From NCBI GenBank assembly GCA_023374025.1, contig SIJG01000031.1:933035-997034 (forward strand): a stretch of DNA of 64,000 nucleotides. Direction: 5' to 3'. The position numbers and the translations under genes were made by a program. The stretch is from Heterodera schachtii (taxonomy: Eukaryota > Nematoda > Chromadorea > Rhabditida > Heteroderidae). Shown piece after piece: positions 56,201-64,000 of this stretch. Below the pieces are notes generated by a model, which made no database searches, was not told where the DNA came from, and saw only the letters and a list, made by a program, of their open reading frames with translations. The first letter of the stretch is position 1. Each line of letters starts with the position of its first letter.

Positions 56201-57811
56201 CGCTCACGATTCGGCGCGCAAGTTTCGGCGCGCACGTTTCGGCGCGCCCGTTTCGGCGCTCACGTTTCGGCGCGCCCGTTTCGGCGCTCACGATTCGGCG
56301 CGCCCGTTTCGGCGCTCACGATTCGGCGCGCACGTTTCGGCGCGCACGTTTCGGCGCGCACGTTCCTGCGCGCACGTTTCGGCGCGCACGTTCCTGCGCG
56401 CACGTTTCGGCGCGCACGTTTCGGCGCTCACGATTCGGCGCGCACGTTTCGGCGCGCACGTTTCGGCGCGCACGTTTCGGCGCGCACGTTTCGGCGCGCC
56501 CGTTTCGGCGCTCACGATTCGGCGCACACGTTTCGGCGCTCACGATTCGGCGCTCACGATTCGGCGCGCACATTTCGGCGCTCACGATTCGGCGCGCACG
56601 TTCCAGCGCGCACGTTTCGGCGCTCACGATTCGGCGCGCACATTTCGGCGCTCACGATTCGGCGCGCACGTTCCGGCGCGCACGTTTCGGCGCTCACGAT
56701 TCGGCGCGCACGTTTCGGTGCGCACGTTTCGGCGCTCACGATTCGGCGCGCACGTTTCGGCACGCACGTTTCGGCGCTCACGATTCGGCGCGCACGTTTA
56801 GGCGCGCACGTTTCGGCGCGCACGTTTCGGCGCGCACGTTTCGGCGCGCACGTTTCGGCGCTCACGATTCGGCGCGCACGTTTCGGCGCGCACGGTTCGG
56901 CGCGCACGTTTCGGCGCGCACGTTTCGGCGCGCACGTTTCGGCGCGCACGTTTCGGCGCGCACGTTTCGGCGCTCACGATTCGGCGCGCAAGTTTCGGCG
57001 CGCACTTTCGACGCGCACGTTTCGGCGCTCACGATTCGGCGCGCACGTTTAGGCGCGCACGTTTCGGCGCGCACGTTTCGGCGCTCACGATTCGGCGCGC
57101 ACGTTTCGGCGCGCACGTTTCGGCGCGCACGTTTCGGCGCGCACGTTTCGGCGCGCCCGTTTCGGCGCTCACGATTCGGCGCACACGTTTCGGCGCTCAC
57201 GATTCGGCGCTCACGATTCGGCGCGCACATTTCGGCGCTCACGATTCGGCGCGCACGTTCCAGCGCGCACGTTTCGGCGCTCACGATTCGGCGCGCACAT
57301 TTCGGCGCTCACGATTCGGCGCGCACGTTCCGGCGCGCACGTTTCGGCGCTCACGATTCGGCGCGCACGTTTCGGTGCGCACGTTTCGGCGCTCACGATT
57401 CGGCGCGCACGTTTCGGCACGCACGTTTCGGCGCTCACGATTCGGCGCGCACGTTTAGGCGCGCACGTTTCGGCGCGCACGTTTCGGCGCGCACGTTTCG
57501 GCGCGCACGTTTCGGCGCTCACGATTCGGCGCGCACGTTTCGGCGCGCACGTTTCGGCGCGCACGTTTCGGCGCGCACGTTTCGGCGCGCACGTTTCGGC
57601 GCGCACGTTTCGGCGCGCACGTTTCGGCGCGCACGTTTCGGCGCGCACGTTTCGGCGCTCACGATTCGGCGCGCAAGTTTCGGCGCGCACTTTCGACGCG
57701 CACGTTTCGGCGCTCACGATTCGGCGCGCACGTTTAGGCGCGCACGTTTCGGCGCGCACGTTTCGGCGCTCACGATTCGGCGCGCACGTTTCGGCGCGCA
57801 CGTTTCGGCGC
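53283..57811. repeat. GC-rich satellite, 14-bp unit, about 323 copies
   Basis: A 4.5-kb tandem array of CGTTTCGGCGCGCA. Variants recur: GCTCACGATTCGG, CACGTTCCTG, CACGTTCCAG, CCCGTTTCGG, CACATTTCGG, CACGTTTAGG. The unit is about 71% GC with four CpG, against an AT-rich flank. Because 14 is not a multiple of 3 and the unit lacks stops, long open frames exist in several frames on both strands (one of 1179 codons, 53262-56801, with a 14-residue period RTFRRARFGAHVSA). Blocks of variants recur at multiples of 14 bp, a higher-order structure. Confidence 0.98.
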
Positions 57812-57835
57812 CAGCATGTTTTTCCAGTATAGCTT

Positions 57836-58090
57836 TCTCTAACTTTTTTCAATGTCCTCCAAACCCAACATTTTTGATATCGTTAGAAAGCTTATGTTTA
57901 GAAGCTTTTTCTAAGCTATTGCTTCACGATTAGACAAATACCAAAAAAGTTATAAATAAAAATTGCGAAAAAGTCGAAATTTTCAAATTTTTTCTCAACA
58001 AAATCTTTTCCAGGCTTGAAAAACTTAATAGAGCATGATAAGAGCTTTCGAATAATACCAAGATTGTAGGATTTGGATGCCAAAGAAAAA
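57836..58090 (-). repeat. Dispersed AT-rich repeat next to satellite
   Basis: Contains TTTTTCTAAGCTATTGCTTC and AAAAAGTTATAAATAAAAATTGC, complementary to or shared with copies near 28120-28215 and 30780-30900. It separates the array from the inverted satellite piece. Confidence 0.55.
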
Positions 58091-58116
58091 AGCTTAAGTG
58101 GAAAAACGAGTTGGCA

Positions 58117-58152
58117 CCGAAACGTGCGCGCCGAATCATGAGAGCCGAAACG
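58117..58152 (-). repeat. Inverted satellite remnant
   Basis: About 2.5 satellite units in the opposite orientation (CCGAAACGTGCGCGCCGAAT then CATGAGAGCCGAAACG), followed by GGTGGGTCC, which mirrors the GGTCCACC just before the array start. Confidence 0.85.
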
Positions 58153-58215
58153 GTGGGTCCCTATGTGGCTGTGGTCTCTCTTCTGTTTTTCTATCACGAG
58201 ACTCTCTCTGAATGT

Positions 58216-58646
58216 TTTTTCTTCCCAGTTTTCCGATGCTTTATCCAGCAGCTTGATTCTTTCATATACATTTTTTCTCGGTGCAAATGTTTTTAATGCG
58301 TTTTTTCTCCGCTTTTTCAGTTGGTTCGTATCGCGCCAGCTTAGCCTTTCACGACCTACTTCTCCACTTGCTCTTCCGTTCTCTGATGACTTTTTTCGAC
58401 CGGACTCCCCTCGGCCGAATTCTCAACCGAATTTGCAATGACATCGACCGAATTGATGAAAACATTCCTTGGGCGGTTGGCTATTCCTTGTCATTCTTGC
58501 CGAGGCGTTCAATTCCATCATCGCTGTACGTTTTGACAATCGCTTTCTCTCATTGTCATTGGCTCTTTCAGATTTGCATTTGTCATCTCTTTTCTTGTCC
58601 TTGTCGCTCTTCCGTTGATGGTTATCTTCCTCTGCATTACGGTACA
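58216..58646 (+). pseudogene. ABCC/MRP transporter fragment, second part
   Basis: About 58320-58520 encodes GSYRASLAFHDLLLHLLFRS, MTFFDRTPLGRILNRICNDI and DRIDENIPWAVGY, a well-conserved TMD2 segment of MRP transporters. 58571-58646 encodes FAFVISFLVLVALPLMVIFL. A possible preceding helix (SSSLILSYTFFLGANVFNAF) is at 58216-58295. It continues the fragment at 51.8-53.2 kb across the satellite. NBD2 is absent, because lin-23 sequence resumes at 58820. Confidence 0.75.
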
Positions 58647-58819
58647 GTTGTGTGATTACTGTAAATTGTGTTATTGCTCTGTGCTGCGCTTTATCTCTCT
58701 CACTTTTCCTCCTCTCATTTTGTTAAAGTTCATGCCCATTCTTTTAGCACTTTCACAAAAGTTTCTTTCGTCCAATTCCGTTGTTTAATTTTGCCTTTGT
58801 TAAAACAAAATAATGCCGC

Positions 58820-58980
58820 CCGAATTTAGCTCCAAGGACCGGTCCATCGCCGTTTGGGACATGGCATCGCCGCGCGACATTTAAGTCCGTTGTACCGGGC
58901 GGCGGTCAACGTGGTGGACTTTGATCACAAATACATTGTGTCGGCCAGCGGTGATCGGACAATAAAGGTGATCGATCGGT
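58820..58980 (+). repeat. 161-bp direct repeat, copy 2 (lin-23 exon)
   Basis: Identical to 51358-51518. The right border of the inserted block. After GATCGATCGGT the two copies diverge. Confidence 0.95.
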
Positions 58981-59187
58981 ATTTATCATTTAAAGCGGCC
59001 AATACCAACATCGCTGTTAATGGGTTGGCCAACAGAACTCATCAAGTGACCCAACATTTCGCCTTGGATGGGGGAACCGCTTTTGAATGATACCATGATT
59101 GTCCAATTGGTTGGCCAAAAAATACAAAAATATTTTTTAAAAAACATTCTTTTTCATTTCATGAGAAGAAAACACAAAAATATAGGT

Positions 59188-59263
59188 GTCGAGGAGCGGA
59201 CTCGAACCTCCGGCCCCTTTTCCCTTTACTATCTTACAAAAACCACTTAACCACACATGCAAA
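59188..59263 (-). tRNA. tRNA-like sequence or tRNA-derived SINE
   Basis: On the minus strand an A-box-like TGGTTAAGTGG is followed about 40 bp later by a B-box-like GGTTCGAGTCC and then CGCTCCTCGACA. Spacing suits a tRNA, but the acceptor and T stems pair poorly, so this is probably a degenerate tRNA or a SINE head. Confidence 0.3.
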
Positions 59264-59599
59264 CTTTCTTTTTGGTACAGAAAATGCTCATTTTCTGGAC
59301 GATTTATTGAGAAAAATATTTAGATTTTCAAAATTTAAGTTCGGAAGCGCATTTCATGAATGAAATGTGTTTGGATTAAGTTATATATTTTTCACTTTTA
59401 CCCCCCCCCCCCCCCCCCCTCTTCAAAAGCAGACTTTGGGACATCGAATGGGGCAACTGCTTGCGCGTGTTGGAAGGCCACGAGGAGTTGGTGCGGTGCA
59501 TTCGCTTCGATTCAAAACGCATTGTTTCCGGCGCTTTACGACGGGTAAATTTTATGGATTATTTTTACTGAATAGAAAGCTCTCAATCAAAATGCACAA

Positions 59600-59935
59600 A
59601 AAAATCGGAGCAGGACAAAACTCAGCCGCCGAGACATAATTCAGCCGCGAATAAATTTTTAAAAAGTTTTCAAACTTGAAATTTTCAAGAAAAAAATCTT
59701 AGAACATTTTTTAATTAAAAATTCAATGAGAAAAAGAAAATTTTCAGGCGATTTTTTAAAAAATTAATGACGAATTCTAAGAAATTTCAAAAAATTTTCA
59801 AAAAAAATCGCTGGAAATTTTTTGAAAATTGTTTTTCTCATAGAATTTTCTAAGAATTTTTTCTTGAAAAGTTTCTAAGTTTGAAAAAAAAAATTTCCCC
59901 GGCTGAGTTTTGAGGTCCACCGCAAAAAAATTTGC
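59600..59935. mobile_element. Fold-back element
   Basis: Ends GGACAAAACTCAGCCG and, in reverse, CGGCTGAGTTTTGAGGTCC. The interior has A/T-rich complementary arms (TTTTCAAACTTGAAATTTTC / TTTCTAAGTTTGAAAA). It lies in an intron of the lin-23 3' part. Confidence 0.65.
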
Positions 59936-60616
59936 TGGATAAATCGCCTTAAAATGTAATAAAAAAAAATATATTTTTTGCAAAATTCATCGATTTCTGT
60001 TATTATGCTACGTTTGGTTTTTAAAAATAAACACATTTCCTGTAACCGTGATGAGTTATTAAAAACCCACACCCATTAATGTGCATATAATATTAATTAG
60101 AAAATGAATTTTAATTTATCTTCCTTTTGAATCACCTATCAAGATTCTTGAACCTATTTAAATGCATACATTTATTTTTTAATAGCAAAATCATGATCTG
60201 GGATCTTGCGACGGCACTTGACCGATGAAACCGCTCTACTCCATCCGTATAAAGACACTTTCGGTGAGTGATCGTCGGTCGATTAATGGCAGACAAACTA
60301 ATCCAGGGAAAAATGCGAATGGCACACATTGGCGAACCGAACAGCAAATTTTGAATTTTTTCTGCAATGTCAACCGATTTAGCCCCCTAAAAGCCAATTT
60401 TCGAGAATTTGTGACCGAAATTCACCCTATTTTTTCCTTAATTTTTTTGTTTAAACTTGGTTGCGGTGAAATGCCAAAGGGCCAAATGTAATGAACCGGG
60501 TTTTCAAAAAAACCAATGGAATTCCGGAATTCAGGCCCCAAAACACCAAATTCCTGGTACGGCTGAATAAAAAACGGCAAATTTTATTTTGCAATTCACT
60601 CTCCCCCATTTCGCAG

Positions 60617-60792
60617 GTCTTGCTGTGATGTATTTGATGGCACTTTATGGAGATTATTCAATTTTGATTGAAAAAATGTTATTAATTTTAGTCGGTCAAT
60701 TTTGCATTTTTGAGAAGAAAATTTTTTTTTTTTCTTTTATGCATAAATTTACAATTTGTTATATTTTATATTGTATTGAACACTTAATGTAA
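60617..60792 (+). pseudogene. Second 3' exon of the ZIP gene
   Basis: After CATTTCGCAG the frame encodes GLAVMYLMALYGDYSILIEK, paralogous to the last ZIP exon at 46821 (GLSVMFLMAFYGESIKNVFE). The stop has moved, so the tail reads on into AT-rich sequence. The downstream 60790-60920 also resembles the ZIP 3' flank (46950-47165). No other ZIP exon is nearby, so this is an isolated duplicate. Confidence 0.75.
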
Positions 60793-60929
60793 AAATAAAA
60801 TATATATATAATCGATTAACAATTAATGAAAAGTTTATTCAAAAGAAAAAAAATGAATAATAATACACGAGAACGGGAAACTCTCGAGCAGCATTAGCCG
60901 CGACCAATCAGCCGAAATTTTGAAAAATT

Positions 60930-62690
60930 GGTCTCGAATGATCATAATTAAAAGTAAGAACATTTTTAAACAAATAATATTGTTAATTTTGAACTATTGA
61001 TTGTCTAATAATTTACTTAATTAATTGCGACTCTATTTGCCAAATGTTGTCAATTTGTTCTGACTTTTCAATCCGCATTGGTCTTGATCCATTTGTACAC
61101 TTAAGAGTCAAATCCACCCAATATTCCTCAAATTTTCAAGCTGATAAATCGTGTCAAGTATTTTCAACTGTGGTTGTTTTCTGCAGTAAATTATTTGACA
61201 GTATTCCTTTGAAAATTATTATTTCTACATGATTTCCTGTGCAATAAATTAATAAATTTCCAATTTAAAGAAATATTAATAAAATGTATTGCTTGTTTTT
61301 GCCAAAAAATTTATATATTCCGATCACTTTTCTGCACAGATATCTCTTTACAGTCTGGTTCCAAATTATAGCTCCAAAATGTTTATGACAGGTAACTTTT
61401 TTGTAAGTCAAGAAAAATTTGAACAAATTCATATAAGAATAATTTTTGTGCTGATCAAAAAAGTCTATTACACCACCACAATCAGATCACTCCTTTAAGA
61501 TAATCGGTTAGTAATTTTTAGCACCTCACGGGACTTTGACCTTATCTAACAATTTTCTAGCCTAGTAAAACTGCACCCAATAACATGAACGTCAATCATG
61601 CGCAGACATCTTTCAACAATTTTAGGGTGAAAAAGCCCGATAAATCTAAATACCATTCCATTACATTGAAATGTTCATGCTAAAATACCGTAAATGCAGG
61701 GGTAGGTGTGAAAAAAAATATATAGGGTGTTTGAAAAAATTTTTATGGAAGAATATAATGGTCAGATAGAGCACAAAATTTTGCTACAAAATGGCCTTTG
61801 GGTGATGGCTCTACAATGTGTCTCCTTTGACGACGGTAAGCTTGAATATCGACTACCCAAAAAATGACCGATTTTATAGCATTTTCCTTTGGAATATTCT
61901 GTACTTTTCGGGATACTCGATTTTCAAGCTTTCGTTTCGCCATGGGGAGAAGTCATACAGACATGAAGTCTTTTGCATTTTTCGCAAATTGTTCTCTTTC
62001 TGTCCGCCATGTTTTTCCATGAAAAAATTTTTAATTTTTTCAAACCATTTTAGGGTTTTCAGACAACTCTGAAGGAGTTTCTGGTCACCTTGATGTAATG
62101 GTGGACTTTCTTGGTCAGCATAAAAAGTTATGCTTATTATGAATTTCTTCGAGTTTTTTTTCTTAACTACAAAAAGTTACCTGTCATAAACGTTATAATT
62201 TTGGAACAGCAAATTTGGCGATATTTTTGGGAAAAAATTCATAAAAAATTTTTATTTTACACTTTCCGATTATTTCTTGCGGTTATTTTTGGAAAAGGTA
62301 TGCTTGGTTAGGTTTTTATTTTTTAGAATCTAAAAACCTAAAAAATTTGAAAACTCCTATTTTAACCGGTTTGGCGTTTTGTACAAAATTATTAACAAAA
62401 ATGCAATAAAAACGAAATATGCCCCTGGGAATTAATCTAAATACTGCTTTGAATATATTTGAGGTAGCAACAATCTATGTAAAATCGTTTTAAAAGGCTT
62501 TACCGAAAGTGGAAATTCTTAAATTAAAATTTTTGAAAATACATCAAAGTCCAAATTTTCCATCCTGGCTTTACAGTTTATTTTGAAGTAAAACGCCTAG
62601 GGAATGAATGCCAAAAATCCCTTTTTTGCCAATTGAGCGCCAACCGAGATTTTTCTGGTTTTCTAATGACTTTTTAAAAGAAACGAATAA
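60930..62690. other. Repeat-rich interval without a gene
   Basis: 61040-61140 resembles 10050-10130. 61510-61640 matches 3972-4100. 61740-62070 shares text with the interior of the MITE at 13711-14732 (CTACAAAATGGCCTTTGGGT, ATATCGACTACCC). A MITE-end-like TACCGTAAATGC is at 61686. ORFs here are repeat-derived. Confidence 0.5.
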
Positions 62691-63440
62691 GGGATCCCGA
62701 CAATTGGGGACCGAACGACATTTGGGGATCCGACACTTAGGGAAACCACAGACATTTGGCAACCCGACGTTTAGGGACTCGACATTTGGGGATTTTAATA
62801 AAACAAAAAAAAAATACTTAAAAATTTAATTCTAAGCTCAAAATTAGACATTACGTCTGCTTTAGCCAGAGTTAATTCCATTGTAAGAAAAAATTAAATA
62901 ATATTTTTAAAATTAACTCTGTTTCCTACTCACCGCGAAGAAGTAGCAGAATTTTGAGCCCATACTAACCACAAAACAATAGACAAATCACAATACATTT
63001 TTATATACAGTACGCCCTTTTTCAACTTTTATTAAAGTGCCTTTCCCAAGGGCCAACGGGAACAGAAATTCGTAAAGGGCATTCAAAAAGTTCCAGACGA
63101 CTTTGCTGTCTAATTGCTACAGCAACAAAATGCCGAGGTCATCTTTTCTGTTTCTTATCTTTCGGGTGACTTTGTTCGGTGCTTTAAAATTAATCTTTTA
63201 ACGAATAATTTTTTTGTAACTCTTCTGCTACCTCCTCGCGGTGAGTAGGAAACAGAGTTAATTTTAAAAATATTATTTAATTTTTTCTTACAATGGAATT
63301 AACTCTGGCTAAAGCAGACGTAATGTCTAATTTTGAGCTTAGAATTAAATTTTAAGTATTTTTTTTGTTTTATTAAAATCCCCAAAATGTCGTCTTGTCC
63401 CCAAATTCGGGTCCCCAAGTTGCAAATCCCCAAAATTCGG
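62690..63440. mobile_element. Fold-back element with repeat-bearing ends
   Basis: Inverted arms of about 165 bp (62785-62950 and 63222-63388) share TTAACTCTGGCTAAAGCAGA and TAACTCTGTTTCCTACTCAC in opposite orientation. Outside each arm are short degenerate units of the GACATTTGGGGA type (62695-62795; 63385-63440 complement). Spacer about 270 bp, no coding sequence. Confidence 0.75.
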
Positions 63441-63532
63441 TTAGCCGACCGAACTGCTTGTCCTCCCCCCCCCCATCCATTGGACCGTCGTCCATGCCGG
63501 TCTTCGTATTGCACTCAGTTTTTTTTAAACAA

Positions 63533-64000
63533 ACATCTTCACTTCAATGGGTCGATTTCTGAACCGGTATTTGCACACACTTCCGCTGGCACCGGTGCCC
63601 AGCTGACCGCCCTTAACAAAAAAAGATGTTCAAAACGCTAACATCTTCCATCAAATTCTTTTAGCAATTTTGCTGTTCCGGCATGAAATTTGAAAGAGCG
63701 GAACAGGACCGGGTTCAGCCATTATTTTACCGGACACCTGATCCGAGTAATTTAGAAAAATGCTTGCGAATTAGGAGTCGGAAAAATGATGGTTTGTAAT
63801 CTGTAATCTGGTCCGGCATGTCCGAATTCCGATCCTAATTTTTCCAAATTCCTGTTTTTCACTTTTTTCTTTTGTTTTTTCAACAAAAAAATCCGTATAT
63901 ATTTTTTTGCAACTTTTCACCTGCTGGTCCATCCGTTCAAGGTCTTTGGGCTGCACATTGAACACTTGGCCACCGATGCTGAGCTGGCCCGACTTGGCCT
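63533..64000 (-). CDS. MAP kinase kinase 7-like, N-terminal part, cut by window edge
   Basis: Minus-strand exon about 63921-64000 encodes KSGQLSIGGQVFNVQPKDLE and RMDQQ before a GTGAAA donor. The next exon, 63533-63611 (acceptor GTTAAG), encodes GGQLGTGASGSVCKYRFRNR then PIEVKMFV. The IGGQ..(x)..KDLE lead-in followed by a glycine loop G.GASGSV and a VK lysine fits the start of the kinase domain of MKK7-type MAP2Ks, which activate JNK. The remainder of the domain (HRD, DFG) is not seen downstream; instead a fold-back element follows at 63440. Upstream exons lie beyond the window. Confidence 0.6.

Larger units (their letters stand above)
58830..60263 (+). pseudogene. lin-23: LIN-23/beta-TrCP, 3' part, broken
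   Basis: 58830-58967 repeats the frameshifted WD40 exon. 59433-59544 encodes [20 protein letters not shown] and [14 protein letters not shown], with one extra T before TACGACGG that shifts the frame. 60186-60263 encodes KIMIWDLATALDR, then a stop; the next frame continues MKPLYSIRIKTLS to a GTGAGT donor. Between 58980 and 59433 the WD blade containing the LNGHxRGIACLQYR segment is missing. The last WD blade after 60263 is not found. Together with 47817-51518 this is one gene split by a 7.3-kb insertion or duplication. Confidence 0.8.

Noticed and set aside
53283..57811. CRISPR-like or telomeric array
   Set aside because: Units are contiguous without spacers and differ from TTAGGC. A eukaryotic satellite is the simpler reading.
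53246..57852. Many long arginine-rich open frames on both strands
   Set aside because: They are all generated by the stop-free 14-bp satellite and have the same 14-residue period. No codon or splice evidence for a gene.

Overview
The window looks like an AT-rich invertebrate genome, most likely a nematode. Moderately GC-rich coding blocks sit between very AT-rich introns. Genes are split into many short exons with GT-AG and some GC-AG (GCAAGT) junctions. The recognisable genes are alpha-spectrin, the largest subunit of RNA polymerase III, a beta-TrCP/LIN-23 F-box WD40 protein, a ZIP transporter, an ABCC/MRP transporter and a MAP2K7-type kinase. The genus is inference; nothing here proves it.

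Almost every gene is a broken, duplicated or rearranged copy. 0-3.1 kb: a Mutator-like element with duplicated terminal repeats and a frameshifted transposase. 3.1-8.4 kb: decayed spectrin exons inside a 628-bp perfect inverted repeat. 10.4-12.4 kb: a second spectrin block (repeats 7-11). 12.9-15.7 kb: an unidentified minus-strand gene whose exon phases fit and whose layout resembles an Argonaute MID/PIWI region. 17.7-24.6 kb and 33.4-37.4 kb: the main spectrin series on the minus strand (repeats 2-6, 7-9, SH3, 14-16). 1.5 kb of it is nearly identical to the 11-12.5 kb block. 39.2-43.6 kb: a minus-strand fragment of the Pol III largest subunit. 45.2-46.9 kb: a plus-strand ZIP-family transporter that has lost its signature histidines.

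47.8-60.3 kb holds a plus-strand lin-23/beta-TrCP copy. One WD40 exon carries a 704-bp hAT-like insertion with a perfect 8-bp target duplication. Further on, a 161-bp exact direct repeat of another (already frameshifted) lin-23 exon flanks a 7.3-kb block. That block contains pieces of an ABCC transporter, itself split by a 4.5-kb GC-rich satellite with a 14-bp unit. A second 3' exon of the ZIP gene follows at 60.6 kb. The right edge (63.5-64 kb) holds the start of a MAP2K7-like kinase on the minus strand.

The long stretches between genes are AT-rich. They contain small non-autonomous DNA transposons (three hAT-type elements with perfect 8-bp target duplications besides the one in lin-23, and Tc1/mariner-like ones with TA ends), 300-bp fold-back elements, a dispersed GC-rich palindrome family and long G/C homopolymers. 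I see no evidence that these genes cooperate. The window reads as a duplication- and transposon-rich region that has collected gene fragments, although some breaks could be assembly errors.
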